Part shown: in pieces, positions 46,192-55,173 of the stretch | Layout: every line of letters starts with the position of its first letter | Position numbering within the stretch: the first letter of the stretch is position 1 | Assembly (NCBI RefSeq): GCF_900141865.1 | Contig: NZ_FQYW01000006.1 | Coordinates: 62,001-126,000, forward strand | Direction of reading: 5' to 3' | From: Anaerovibrio lipolyticus DSM 3074 | Lineage (GTDB): Bacteria > Bacillota > Negativicutes > Selenomonadales > Selenomonadaceae | DNA: 64,000 bases | Position numbers and translations under genes: made by a program | Notes under the pieces: generated by a model | The model's input: only the letters and a program-made list of their open reading frames with translations | Told to the model about the DNA's origin: nothing | The model's database searches: none

Positions 46192-47289
46192 TTAACAATC
46201 TACCTCGCCCATGAGAGGGTCAATGGTAGCAAATGCTGTAACGGCATCAGCCAGCAGCATTCCCTTACACATGGTGTCCAGCGCCTGAAGATTTACAAAG
46301 GATGGACGACGGATGTGAACACGGTACGGCTTGGTGGAGCCATCACTTACAATATAGAAGCCAAGCTCACCACGGGTATTTTCCACGCGATGATATGCAT
46401 CGCCCTTAGGTGGACGCAGAACCTTTGGCACCTTGGCCATATAAGGTCCCTCTGGCATATTATCCAGTGCCTGCTGAATAATCTTTGCACTTTCAGCGAT
46501 TTCCTTCATGCGAATCATGTAACGGTCCCAGTTATCGCCACGCTTGCCCAAAGGTACGTCAAAATCAAATTTGCCATAGGCACCATACTTATCGATCTTG
46601 CGGATATCATAATCCACACCGCTGGCTCTGATATTCGGGCCGGACATGCCAAACTTCAGGGCCATTTCCTTAGTTATAATGGAAGTCTTTTTCATACGGG
46701 CCTGGAAAATTTCATTGCCACTGAACAGTTTATTGTACTCATCCAGCATTTCCGGCACATAATCAATGAACTTTTGGGTATCCCTTAAAAATTCATCCTG
46801 GGCATCAGCTGCCACACCGCCAATACGAATGTAGTGGGCTGTCATGCGTGCGCCACAGATAATATTAAATAAATCCAGAATCTTTTCTCTGTCACGGAAC
46901 GCGTAAATCATACCAGTGGCAGAACCAAGGTCATTGGTCAAAGAACCGATAAATACATGGTGACTGGCAATTCTGTTAAGCTCAGCACAAATTACCCTTA
47001 TGAACTCTGCACGCTCAGGCACCTCAATCCCCGCCAGCTTTTCCACAGCCATACAAAAGCCAAGGTTATTATTCATGGCGGACACATAATCCAGTCTGTC
47101 GGTAAATGGGACACACTGAACATAAGTGCGGGATTCCATCAGCTTTTCAATACCACGATGGAGGTAACCCATTACAGGCTTTGCGCCAACGATATTTTCA
47201 CCGTCAAGCTCCACCTGAACCTGAAGTACACCATGGGTACTTGGATGCTGAGGTCCCATGTTTAAGACATACTTCTCTGTTTGTGCCAT
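46192..47289 (-). CDS. nuoD: NADH-quinone oxidoreductase-type subunit D
   Basis: 49 kDa-type subunit that forms the quinone site with NuoB. 365 residues: LNMGPQHPSTHGVLQVQVELDGE with the quinone-site His, GYLHRGIEKLMESRTY, CAELNRIASHHVFIG, RIGGVAADAQDEF and the final QALDTMCKGMLLADAVTAFATIDPLMGEVDC. Begins 28 nt inside nuoC, using GGAGGA in the nuoC coding sequence as ribosome-binding site. Slightly shorter than the usual 370-400. Confidence 0.96.
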   Translation of the reverse strand: MAQTEKYVLNMGPQHPSTHGVLQVQVELDGENIVGAKPVMGYLHRGIEKLMESRTYVQCVPFTDRLDYVSAMNNNLGFCMAVEKLAGIEVPERAEFIRVICAELNRIASHHVFIGSLTNDLGSATGMIYAFRDREKILDLFNIICGARMTAHYIRIGGVAADAQDEFLRDTQKFIDYVPEMLDEYNKLFSGNEIFQARMKKTSIITKEMALKFGMSGPNIRASGVDYDIRKIDKYGAYGKFDFDVPLGKRGDNWDRYMIRMKEIAESAKIIQQALDNMPEGPYMAKVPKVLRPPKGDAYHRVENTRGELGFYIVSDGSTKPYRVHIRRPSFVNLQALDTMCKGMLLADAVTAFATIDPLMGEVDC

Positions 47290-47762
47290 GTCAGCACTCC
47301 TCCTTCGATTCTAGGCTCCAGAGGTACAAAATCCTTTCTTAAAGGATGTGCCTCATAGTTATCCGGCATCAGAATACGACGAAGATCCGGATGGTGCAAG
47401 AATTTAACTCCCATGAGATCATAGGTCTCCCTTTCCTCAAAATTGGTGCCTTCCCAAATCTGAGTCATGGATTCCACCTCTGGGTTATCCCTGTCAAGCT
47501 TTACCTTTACTGTAACCCACTTGTCATAACGGCGGGAATAAAGACTATATACCATTTCAATATATTCCTTATAATCCACTGCCGTCAGCATACCCATACG
47601 GTCGAAGGAATAGGTAGGAGTCTCCCTCAATACCCGCATAAGCTCCAAGAGCTGTTCCTTACCAATATACAGGGCTGGCTCAGCCTGCTCTGTATCATAT
47701 TCAGCTGTATCAAACTGGGCCTTCAAAAGCTCCAGCTTCTCTAATTCAAAATAAGTTCCCAT
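47262..47762 (-). CDS. nuoC: NADH-quinone oxidoreductase-type subunit C
   Basis: 30 kDa-type scaffold subunit of the peripheral arm, 166 residues from the ATG of MGTYFELEK (GGGCGGA upstream, 1 nt after the nuoB stop). Family signature near the C-terminus: WEGTNFEERETYDLMGVKFLHHPDLRRILMPDNYEAHPLRKDF. Separate from nuoD rather than fused. Confidence 0.95.
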   Translation of the reverse strand: MGTYFELEKLELLKAQFDTAEYDTEQAEPALYIGKEQLLELMRVLRETPTYSFDRMGMLTAVDYKEYIEMVYSLYSRRYDKWVTVKVKLDRDNPEVESMTQIWEGTNFEERETYDLMGVKFLHHPDLRRILMPDNYEAHPLRKDFVPLEPRIEGGVLTWHKQRSMS

Positions 47763-47763
47763 A

Positions 47764-48336
47764 TTATTCCGCCCTTTCTTCCACATTGCGTACAGGACGG
47801 GTCATCAGTTCCAGATTAGCTCTGCTGAGAGCCTTGGCATCCGCGGCATCGCGGCCCAGCTCAGGATGACGAATCAGCTTTTTCAGCTTAAGCATAGCAT
47901 CAATAAGAGCCTCTGGTCTTGGAGGACAACCAGGCAGATATACATCCACCGGCATAATTTTGTCCAGCCCCGTCACCACCGAATAGGAATCTGCGAAAGG
48001 TCCGCCACCGATATTACAGTTGCCCATGGCAATAACATACTTTGGCTCAGGCATCTCCTCGTAGAGACGAATAAGCGGTGGTGTCATCTTCCATGTTAAG
48101 GTTCCTGCAACGATAAGAAGGTCAGACTGGCGAGGACAGGAACGAAATACCTCGTAACCAAAACGTGCCAAGTCAAATCTGGAAGCAGCAGCACACATCA
48201 TTTCAATGGAGCAGCAGGCCAGACCAGATGACAACGGCCAAATGGAGTTGGATTTACCCCATTTAAAAAGTGCATCCACGCTGGTAACAATAACATTATT
48301 TTTCAGCTCAGGTGGCACGATATCTACTATTTCCAT
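47764..48336 (-). CDS. nuoB: NADH-quinone oxidoreductase-type subunit B
   Basis: Carries the terminal N2 [4Fe-4S] cluster. 190 residues; cluster ligands in [12 protein letters not shown] (adjacent Cys pair), [14 protein letters not shown] and [13 protein letters not shown]. Start is the ATG of [11 protein letters not shown], with AAGGGGG 7 nt upstream; the longer frame runs back into nuoA. Overlaps nuoA by 10 nt. Confidence 0.96.
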   Translation of the reverse strand: MEIVDIVPPELKNNVIVTSVDALFKWGKSNSIWPLSSGLACCSIEMMCAAASRFDLARFGYEVFRSCPRQSDLLIVAGTLTWKMTPPLIRLYEEMPEPKYVIAMGNCNIGGGPFADSYSVVTGLDKIMPVDVYLPGCPPRPEALIDAMLKLKKLIRHPELGRDAADAKALSRANLELMTRPVRNVEERAE

Positions 48337-48680
48337 GAGAGCGCCCCCTTCTTCCACGCATACCAGAGACCTATTGTTAATATCCCCACAAACACCAGCA
48401 TTTCCACCAGTGCAAAAAGGCCCAGCTGGCTGTATTTTACAGCCCATGGATAAAGGAATACTGTCTCAACATCAAACAGCAGAAAGACAAGTGCGTACAT
48501 AAAATAGCCTATATGAAACTGCACATTGTTCTTTCCAATGGTATTTACACCACATTCATAGGGGATATCTTTTTCATTGGTTGGTTGTTTAGGCTGAATA
48601 ATATTGGCAATAATAATTGGCGCAATAGGAAAGCCCAAAGCCATGATGAAAAAAATTCCCAGTGTTGCATAACCATCCAT
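48327..48680 (-). CDS. nuoA: NADH-quinone oxidoreductase-type subunit A
   Basis: First gene of the operon, 117 residues and three membrane helices. Family blocks: [45 protein letters not shown]. The Cys in YECG is conserved. RBS GGAGGGG. Confidence 0.95.
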   Translation of the reverse strand: MDGYATLGIFFIMALGFPIAPIIIANIIQPKQPTNEKDIPYECGVNTIGKNNVQFHIGYFMYALVFLLFDVETVFLYPWAVKYSQLGLFALVEMLVFVGILTIGLWYAWKKGALSWK

Positions 48681-48931
48681 ATAAACCCCTCCTTAACCCC
48701 TTTATGCGTTTTAACATAATTGTATCTTGTAAAGATTACATTTATGTTACAATAAACGCCATTAATAAAGAGTATAATATACTGATTGTAAACTTGTCAA
48801 CAAAAAGGCCCACTGTAAAGCCCGTTATACTTTTAAATTGTACTTCTCTTAAAAAAAAAGTACCCCTGTATGTTATTTCTATATAAAAAGGAAAAATTTT
48901 AACAATGACGTTATAAAAAATATTTATATAT
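48681..48931 (-). promoter_or_regulatory. AT-rich control region upstream of nuoA
   Basis: No gene. A short dyad TGTAA-AGA-TTACA lies at 48728-48740, about 50 nt before nuoA, in a stretch with several TTGTAA- and TACAAT-like boxes but no pair at clean 17 nt spacing. It may be the operator/promoter of the nuo operon; weak. Confidence 0.3.
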
Positions 48932-48958
48932 AAAAAAAGAGGCGCATCACTGCACCCC
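48932..48958 (-). terminator. intrinsic terminator after sigH
   Basis: Minus strand stem GGGGTGC/GCGCCTC (with G-T pairs) followed by seven T; it overlaps the last codons of sigH. Confidence 0.6.
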
Positions 48959-49693
48959 TTCTCCTTTTTTAATCTCAGAGAAAATACGGCCCCTACGCTT
49001 AATTGTCGTAAGTCCCTTATATATAGTTCCAATATCTACTTCATTTCCGTTCATTTCCATATAGCGCTCCAGCTTGCGTTTAACACGCTGCAAAGCATTA
49101 TCTATGGATTTAACATGACGGTCCAGGTCCAACGCTATTTCCTGATAAGACTTTCCATCGAGATATGCCATAAGAACACACCACTCCAGATCAGAGAGGA
49201 TGTCTTCCATCTTGGCCTCAATATCAATAAACTCCTCACGGCTGATAACCAATTCCTCAGGATCGGTTACCTTGGCACCGGACAAAACATCCAATAGGGT
49301 GCGGTCAGAGTCCTCATCATAAATCGGCTTATTTAACGAAATATAAGAGTTAAGTGGAATATGCTTCTGTCTGGTAGCGGTTTTAATAGCAGTAATAATC
49401 TGCCGGGTAACACACAGCTCAGCAAAAGCTCTAAATGAAGACAGCTTATCATTACGGAAGTCCCTGATGGCTTTATAAAGGCCAATCATGCCCTCCTGGA
49501 TAATATCCTCCCTGTCAGCACCAATAAGAAAGTAAGAACGTGCCTTGGCTCTGACAAAATTTCTGTACTTATTTATAAGATAATCCATGGCCACGCCATC
49601 TTGATTATCCTGAATTTTTACTATCACATCTTCATCGGGAAGATCAATGTAATCATCAAAGGATTCATCCCAGGTCAACAAGCTGTTTTCCAT
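48947..49693 (-). CDS. sigH: sigma-70 family factor SigH
   Basis: Alternative sigma factor of the Spo0H/SigH type. 248 residues: region 2 (YLINKYRNFVRAKARSYFLIGADREDIIQEGMIGLYKAIRDF and ELCVTRQIITAIKTATRQKH) and region 4 (LSDLEWCVLMAYLDGKSYQEIALDLDRHVKSIDNALQRVKRKLERY). It has a C-terminal tail of about 30 residues beyond region 4, longer than Bacillus SigH. Position after rlmB and rae1 matches the Bacillus yacP-sigH order. SigH drives competence and early sporulation genes in relatives. Confidence 0.92.
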   Translation of the reverse strand: MENSLLTWDESFDDYIDLPDEDVIVKIQDNQDGVAMDYLINKYRNFVRAKARSYFLIGADREDIIQEGMIGLYKAIRDFRNDKLSSFRAFAELCVTRQIITAIKTATRQKHIPLNSYISLNKPIYDEDSDRTLLDVLSGAKVTDPEELVISREEFIDIEAKMEDILSDLEWCVLMAYLDGKSYQEIALDLDRHVKSIDNALQRVKRKLERYMEMNGNEVDIGTIYKGLTTIKRRGRIFSEIKKGEGVQ

Positions 49694-49738
49694 TAAGCCC
49701 CTGCCCCCTATAAACTGTCAGACTGTTTCATATCTTTA

Positions 49739-49769
49739 TATACAGCCCACAAATTGATTATACAGCCCA
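49739..49769. repeat. direct repeat at the sigH promoter
   Basis: TATACAGCCCA occurs at 49739-49749 and again at 49759-49769, exactly 20 bp apart (two helical turns), overlapping the sigH -10 box. Could be a tandem regulator site or a duplicated -10. Confidence 0.45.
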
Positions 49770-49785
49770 GCAAAAAAATAATCAA
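49757..49785 (-). promoter_or_regulatory. promoter of sigH
   Basis: Minus strand TTGATT, 17 nt spacer, TATAAT. Confidence 0.65.
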
Positions 49786-49833
49786 GAGTTACAACTATTT
49801 CCCCAAATTAACTATAATTGATATTTATTTTGC

Positions 49834-50364
49834 CTATTTCATTTTACGAAGTGCATCTAATTTTGCCAAAGTATCAGCATCAAGATGGCTGCTGATTTCA
49901 TTGCGGGAAATAGGGAATACCGGCTTATTCAGATACTCACGCCGTAATTCTTTCTTGGCCCGCTTCAATATACGATGAAATTCCTTGGAAGGGTGACGAT
50001 AGGCTCCGGCACCTAAAATAACAGACTGCTCCGCCCCGTCAGAAGTGACCACGTGGACCTCCTTACCCAAACGAACATACTCATAGGCATTGCGCTCAAT
50101 GTAGCTGTCAGCAGTTTCCCCCTTGCCTGTATATACCACCGTAAAGTGTTCATTCACCTTTTCCACATGTTCCTCGGAATCGGTAAACAGGGCATCAAAA
50201 ACCACTATCATTTCGTAACGCTCATAAGCACCATATTCTGACAAAAGATGGACAAGGGTATCCCTGGCCTCAGCCAGATTATTTCTTAGCTTCATGAGCT
50301 CCGGCCAGGAATTGATTACATTATAGCCATCAATAATATAATATTCTCTTGGCTTTTTCTTCAT
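49834..50364 (-). CDS. rae1: NYN-domain endoribonuclease, Rae1/YacP
   Basis: PIN-like ribosome-associated endonuclease; in Bacillus Rae1 cuts mRNA in the ribosomal A site. 176 residues beginning with YYIIDGYNVINSWPEL (active-site Asp), EMIVVFDALFTDSEEHVE, GKGETADSYIERNAYEY and VVTSDGAEQSVILGAGAYR, all typical. Lies 5 nt after rlmB, as in Bacillus. Confidence 0.9.
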   Translation of the reverse strand: MKKKPREYYIIDGYNVINSWPELMKLRNNLAEARDTLVHLLSEYGAYERYEMIVVFDALFTDSEEHVEKVNEHFTVVYTGKGETADSYIERNAYEYVRLGKEVHVVTSDGAEQSVILGAGAYRHPSKEFHRILKRAKKELRREYLNKPVFPISRNEISSHLDADTLAKLDALRKMK

Positions 50365-50369
50365 TATAG

Positions 50370-51140
50370 CTAGCCCCTTTGAATTCTCTGCTTCATGGCC
50401 TCATACATGAGAATGGAGCCTGCCACAGATGCATTCAGTGAATTGATCTTTCCCATCATTGGTATACGCACAACAAAGTCGCACTGCTCCTTTACAAGAC
50501 GGCCAACACCATGGCCCTCACTGCCCACGATCAATAACAACGGTCCTGTCATATCAGCCTCATAATAGTCAGTGCCATCCATATCTGCAGCAGCTACCCA
50601 CAGCCCCTCATCCTTTAAACGGCGAATAGTCTGCACCATATTTCCAATACGGGCTACTGGCACATATTCCACTGCACCGGCAGAGGTTTTGGCCACAGTT
50701 GCAGACAAAGGCACACTACGCCTTTTAGGAATCAGCACCCCATGAACACCGGCTGCATCAGCAGTACGAAGGAGAGCTCCCAAATTATGCGGGTCCTCCA
50801 GCTCATCCAATAACAGGATAAATGGAGGCTCATTCTTATCCCGGGCAATCTGTAAGATATCCTCCAGCTCCACATACTGGACTGGTGCCACCTGGGCCAG
50901 TACCCCCTGATGACGGATTCCCCGGGCCATGGAGTCAATTTTACTGCGCTCCATGTACATAATATTAACGCCCTTCTCCTTGGCCACAGCAATTATTTCC
51001 TTAATTGAGCCTTCATTGCTGCCCTTGGCCACCATAATTTTATTGACGCTGCGACTGCCCTTTAATGCTTCCATAACCGCATTGCGTCCAGCCACCATAT
51101 CCTCGGGCATTTCTCGTACAGGACTTTTTTTATTATCCAT
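50370..51140 (-). CDS. rlmB: 23S rRNA (guanosine2251-2'-O)-methyltransferase RlmB
   Basis: SpoU-class methyltransferase. 256 residues: N-terminal ribosome-binding domain (VAGRNAVMEALKGSRSVNKIMVA) and SPOUT domain with LDELEDPHNLGALLRTADAAGVHGVLIP, TSAGAVEYVPVARI and VGSEGHGVGRLVKEQCDFVVRIPMMGKINSLNASVAGSILMYE. Starts 1 nt after thyX ends. Confidence 0.95.
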   Translation of the reverse strand: MDNKKSPVREMPEDMVAGRNAVMEALKGSRSVNKIMVAKGSNEGSIKEIIAVAKEKGVNIMYMERSKIDSMARGIRHQGVLAQVAPVQYVELEDILQIARDKNEPPFILLLDELEDPHNLGALLRTADAAGVHGVLIPKRRSVPLSATVAKTSAGAVEYVPVARIGNMVQTIRRLKDEGLWVAAADMDGTDYYEADMTGPLLLIVGSEGHGVGRLVKEQCDFVVRIPMMGKINSLNASVAGSILMYEAMKQRIQRG

Positions 51141-51141
51141 A

Positions 51142-51831
51142 TCAGTCTTCTCTCATCTTTATCATTTCAGCAAATTTACCACAGGTCATGGCACCCTCAG
51201 GGCAATGGCCGGTGGCCACACAGGAGGCTCCTGCATTTTTAAACAGAAGCGGTGCAACCTTCTTCGCCTGTTCCAGCATCTTATAAGCAAGCTCACGAAT
51301 TTCCCACTGAGCACGGTTGCAGCAACGAAGATTAAAAAAGTGCATCAAAGAACGGGCATTCATGGTTACCACAATCTTGGTTTCAGTGGCATTTGCCAGC
51401 ACATATCTGGCATCCTCCTTAGGAATTCCCATATCAGCCAATTCATTATAAGCCTTCTGAATATCATCCATTAAACTCTGGAAGCGCTCCTTGGCCTCAG
51501 GCTTTTCCTCAATACTTGGTGGCAGGATATACTCGAAATCATGCTCTGCCACATAACGCTGTGACTGCTGGCTATAGGATGCCAGACGATGGCGTACCAG
51601 CTGATGAGTCAGCACACGGGATACACCTTCAATGCCGAATGTAAACGAAACGTGCTCCATGGTGGAGGCATGACCCATTTTAATAATCTTGGCCAGCAGC
51701 TTCTGAACCTGCTCATCAGTCATTCGCTCTGACAGCTCCTCAGCGCCGGAGGCAGAATAGCAAAGTCTTGCAGACATAGCCACAACACGCTCTGGCTCAG
51801 GAGTATGCTCCAATAATTTAACCTTTATCAT
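51142..51831 (-). CDS. thyX: flavin-dependent thymidylate synthase ThyX
   Basis: Makes dTMP from dUMP with FAD, NADPH and methylene-tetrahydrofolate. 229 residues with the ThyX motif [14 protein letters not shown] and [32 protein letters not shown]. Start at the ATG of MIKVKLLEH (GGAG at 7 nt); the longer frame runs into mrnC. In many Firmicutes ThyX sits exactly here between mrnC and rlmB. Confidence 0.95.
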   Translation of the reverse strand: MIKVKLLEHTPEPERVVAMSARLCYSASGAEELSERMTDEQVQKLLAKIIKMGHASTMEHVSFTFGIEGVSRVLTHQLVRHRLASYSQQSQRYVAEHDFEYILPPSIEEKPEAKERFQSLMDDIQKAYNELADMGIPKEDARYVLANATETKIVVTMNARSLMHFFNLRCCNRAQWEIRELAYKMLEQAKKVAPLLFKNAGASCVATGHCPEGAMTCGKFAEMIKMRED

Positions 51832-51862
51832 AGTTTTTCTCCAATTAATATATACACAAAAT

Positions 51863-52351
51863 TTATTTCTTATTTGATATTTCATCCATCATGGCCTTGG
51901 AAATAATCTTAAACGACTCTTCCGCCAGCTCATAAAGGCGTTCGCTTCTTTCCATGAGATACAGATATCCCAATAAGGCTTCAAAGCCTGTGCTGGAATG
52001 ATACTGGGCTACACTGGCACTTCTTGGGGCATGACTTTTGGCATTGCGACCACGCTTGTAGACAGCCTTTTCTTCCTCTGTCAGCATGGATTCGATACCA
52101 CGATATGCCTTATCCTGCCACACAGCAGATACAATCTGAGCGCTGAACTGATGCAGCACCTGAACCTTGCTCTGCTCATAGGAAAGAATTCGTCCCCTTA
52201 CAAACAGGTGAAAATAGGCATCCCCTATATAGGCCAACACCAAGGGATTAAGGCTTTTGGGGTCAACAGAATCATATCTCTGCTGAACACCACCATTGCC
52301 ATCATCCACGAACATCATATCAACTAGCTTCTTTAAATGCTCAAATGTCAT
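51863..52351 (-). CDS. mrnC: Mini-ribonuclease III MrnC
   Basis: Catalytic RNase III domain without an RNA-binding domain; in Bacillus it matures 23S rRNA. 162 residues: [19 protein letters not shown] with the metal-binding Asp, [49 protein letters not shown]. It lies 3 nt after cysS, the usual cysS-mrnC order. Confidence 0.94.
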   Translation of the reverse strand: MTFEHLKKLVDMMFVDDGNGGVQQRYDSVDPKSLNPLVLAYIGDAYFHLFVRGRILSYEQSKVQVLHQFSAQIVSAVWQDKAYRGIESMLTEEEKAVYKRGRNAKSHAPRSASVAQYHSSTGFEALLGYLYLMERSERLYELAEESFKIISKAMMDEISNKK

Positions 52352-52354
52352 ATT

Positions 52355-53794
52355 TTACGCTTTCTTCCATTTGGTTCCGGCTGCAGAATCCTCAAGAATA
52401 ATGCCCTGAGCCTTTAAACTGTCACGAATTTCATCAGCCCGTCCCCAATTCTTGTTTTTCTTGGCCTCAGCTCTTTCAGCAATAAGCGCCTCAATTTCCT
52501 CTGAAGAAATTCCAGCCCCGTCATCAGCTTCAGGCATTTCAAGGGAGCTTTCAAAAATACCAATTACAGCTGCCATATCCTTATAAACCTGCATCAGCTT
52601 ACCAAAGTGAACTGCATCAAACTCAGTTCCCTTATTAATTACATTGTTGGCATAGGTATTAATTTCCTTGGACAGTGTAAACATATAGCCAATAGCCAGA
52701 GCGGTGTTGAAGTCATCATCCATGGCCTCATAAAAATCAGCCATTGCCTTTTCAGCAATTTCTTCCAGCTGATTATCCTTTTCTGTAGTGCCTGCCTTCT
52801 CCAGCACCTCATTACCAAGGTCAAAGGCGTTTTTCAGGCGCAAAAGACCAGCCTGGGCCTCCTTGATACGTTCTTCACTGAAATCCAACGGACTTCTGTA
52901 ATGGGTACGCAAAATGAAGAAGCGAACAACTTCACCAGGATACTGCTTCAAAATATCTGGTACTGTAATAAAGTTATTCAAAGACTTGCTCATTTTCTCG
53001 TTATCAATGGTAATAAAGCCATTGTGAAGCCAATACTGGGCAAAACTCTTATAATTACCACAGCAGCACTGGGACTGGGCAATCTCATTCTCATGGTGAG
53101 GGAAGATAAGGTCACTGCCACCACCATGGAAATCAAAGGTTTCTCCCAAATACTTAAGGGACATGGTGGAGCATTCGATGTGCCAGCCTGGACGACCCTT
53201 ACCCCATGGGCTTTCCCAGAATGGTTCCCCTGGCTTTGCAGACTTCCAAAGGGCAAAATCCATTGGATTATGCTTGCGGCTGTCCACCTCTACTCTGGCT
53301 CCCGCCTGCATGTCCTCCAGCTTGCGGCCGGAGAGCTTACCATACTCAGGGAATTTCTCAACACTGAAGTATACATCCCCGTCAATGACATAGCCAAAGC
53401 CGTTATCAATAATTCGCTGAACCATATTGATAATGTCAGGAATATGCTCCGTAACCTTAGGATAGAGATCTGCACGCTGAACATTAAGGGCATCAATAGA
53501 CTTAAAATAGCCGTCAATATAGCGCTCGGTAATGGTCTCCCAGGAAACTCCCTCAGTATTGGCAGCCTTGATAATCTTGTCATCCATGTCAGTAAAGTTC
53601 TGAATGTGCTTTACCTCAAAGCCACGATTTCTCAAATAACGCTTAATAACATCCCAAGTCACAAAGGGACGGGCATTACCAATATGAGGATAGTTATAAG
53701 GAGTTACACCACAGACATACATGCCTACCTTTCCCGGCTCCTGTGGAATAAACTCCTCTTTTTTGCGTGTTAAGGTATTATAAACTTTCAACAT
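52355..53794 (-). CDS. cysS: cysteine-tRNA ligase
   Basis: Class I synthetase of 479 residues. Zinc and active-site elements: YVCGVTPYNYPHIGNARPF (HIGN form of HIGH), GWHIECSTMS, HHENEIAQSQ and KMSKSLNNF, then the anticodon domain and a C-terminal helical tail (AEAKKNKNWGRADEIRDSLKAQGIILEDSAAGTKWK). It follows ispF. No T-box is visible in the short 56 nt gap upstream. Confidence 0.97.
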   Translation of the reverse strand: MLKVYNTLTRKKEEFIPQEPGKVGMYVCGVTPYNYPHIGNARPFVTWDVIKRYLRNRGFEVKHIQNFTDMDDKIIKAANTEGVSWETITERYIDGYFKSIDALNVQRADLYPKVTEHIPDIINMVQRIIDNGFGYVIDGDVYFSVEKFPEYGKLSGRKLEDMQAGARVEVDSRKHNPMDFALWKSAKPGEPFWESPWGKGRPGWHIECSTMSLKYLGETFDFHGGGSDLIFPHHENEIAQSQCCCGNYKSFAQYWLHNGFITIDNEKMSKSLNNFITVPDILKQYPGEVVRFFILRTHYRSPLDFSEERIKEAQAGLLRLKNAFDLGNEVLEKAGTTEKDNQLEEIAEKAMADFYEAMDDDFNTALAIGYMFTLSKEINTYANNVINKGTEFDAVHFGKLMQVYKDMAAVIGIFESSLEMPEADDGAGISSEEIEALIAERAEAKKNKNWGRADEIRDSLKAQGIILEDSAAGTKWKKA

Positions 53795-53850
53795 AACCTC
53801 TATATACTCCTTTGATGGGTAAATTCAACTGAATAAATCTCATTTTATCA

Positions 53851-54324
53851 TTAGCCCTCTATTCCTGCAACTGCGTAAGAGGAAATCCCCTGTCCATTGC
53901 CAGTGAAGCCAAGATGCTCCTCCGTAGTGGCCTTTACATTGATTCTGTCCACATCCACATTCAGGGCTTTGGCAATGTTTTCCCGCATCTGTGGAATATG
54001 TGGCAGCATCTTTGGACGCTGAGCCACAATGGTGGCATCCACATTGCCAACGGAATAGCCCTTTTCATGCAGAAGCTTGCCCACATGCTCCAAAAGAATA
54101 ATACTGGATATTCCCTTGTAACGAGCATCTGTGTCCGGGAAATGCTTGCCAATATCCCCCAGGGCTGCCGCCCCCAACAGGGCATCTGCAATGGCATGAA
54201 GCAGCACATCCGCATCAGAATGGCCTAACAATCCCTTTTCAAAGGGAATATCCACGCCACCAATAATAAGCTTTCTATTTTCAGTAAGCTGATGAACATC
54301 ATAGCCCATACCAAATCTTGTCAT
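53851..54324 (-). CDS. ispF: 2-C-methyl-D-erythritol 2,4-cyclodiphosphate synthase
   Basis: Fifth step of the MEP isoprenoid pathway. 157 residues: MGYDVHQL with zinc ligands Asp and His, [37 protein letters not shown], and the final [23 protein letters not shown]. Start at the ATG of MTRFGMGYD (GGAGG at 7 nt); an eight-codon upstream extension is rejected. Separate from ispD. Confidence 0.96.
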   Translation of the reverse strand: MTRFGMGYDVHQLTENRKLIIGGVDIPFEKGLLGHSDADVLLHAIADALLGAAALGDIGKHFPDTDARYKGISSIILLEHVGKLLHEKGYSVGNVDATIVAQRPKMLPHIPQMRENIAKALNVDVDRINVKATTEEHLGFTGNGQGISSYAVAGIEG

Positions 54325-54335
54325 AAAACCGCCTC

Positions 54336-55094
54336 CTATTGCCAGCAATCTTTGATTAAATCATTTATTTCAACCATAATCCGTTTATTTTTCTCAATAA
54401 GCCGGCTTTGCTCCTGGCTCTTAATAAAAGCCTCCCCCACAATTATATCCTCCGGTGTGGTAATCTTTATATTCCTGTAATCGCTTTTTACTATATGAAC
54501 CGGATGACCAATACGCTCCACCAGACTGGCATCATCTGTACCCAAAAAGCCTTCAGCTTGGGCTCTGTCGTTGGCCTCAAGAAGTATTTTTCTCGTAAAT
54601 CCCTGAGGTGTCTGTATTTCCCACAAAGTTGAACGGTCCGGGGTTTCCTTGACCACCCCTTCATTATCACAGACCTTAATGGTATTCTTGGCAGCCACCG
54701 CCGCAATTACACCGCCATACTTTTTGGCACCATCAATTACTGCAGTTATGGTTTCATGGCTGATAAGAGGACGGGCTGCATCATGGACCAGAATAATATC
54801 ATCATCACTTCCATTGACGCTTTTTATACCATTCAGTACAGAGTATTGTCGTTCACTGCCTCCCGCCACAACATTATAAGGCTTCAACCTCTGCACCTTA
54901 CTCAGTACGGATTTAACAAAATCCACCTCTGCAGCAGCCACAACGACCACCATCTGATCAATTTCAGAACAGCTGGAATACTGCAACAGGGTTCTGATGA
55001 GTATTGGTACACCACCTAATGGCATAAACACTTTATTCATGCCGGCCTGCATTCTGCTCCCCTTGCCTGCGGCAGGAAAAATAACTGTAACCAT
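54336..55094 (-). CDS. ispD: 2-C-methyl-D-erythritol 4-phosphate cytidylyltransferase
   Basis: Third step of the MEP pathway. 252 residues: [29 protein letters not shown] (CTP-binding, with GKGSRM), [23 protein letters not shown] and [13 protein letters not shown], ending [13 protein letters not shown] and a 30-residue tail. GGAGGTACT precedes the ATG. It lies 11 nt upstream of ispF. Confidence 0.95.
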   Translation of the reverse strand: MVTVIFPAAGKGSRMQAGMNKVFMPLGGVPILIRTLLQYSSCSEIDQMVVVVAAAEVDFVKSVLSKVQRLKPYNVVAGGSERQYSVLNGIKSVNGSDDDIILVHDAARPLISHETITAVIDGAKKYGGVIAAVAAKNTIKVCDNEGVVKETPDRSTLWEIQTPQGFTRKILLEANDRAQAEGFLGTDDASLVERIGHPVHIVKSDYRNIKITTPEDIIVGEAFIKSQEQSRLIEKNKRIMVEINDLIKDCWQ

Positions 55095-55120
55095 AGTACC
55101 TCCAGAATTACCGAAATATC

Positions 55121-55144
55121 AGAAAAGGGCTCCAAAGGAGCCCT
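55121..55144 (-). terminator. intrinsic terminator between yacL and ispD
   Basis: Minus strand perfect 8 bp stem AGGGCTCC-TTT-GGAGCCCT followed by TTTTCT; partial read-through or a separate ispD promoter is implied, since only 27 nt remain before ispD. Confidence 0.65.
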
Positions 55145-55173
55145 AAACCTTTAGTTTTTGAATCAAACAATAA

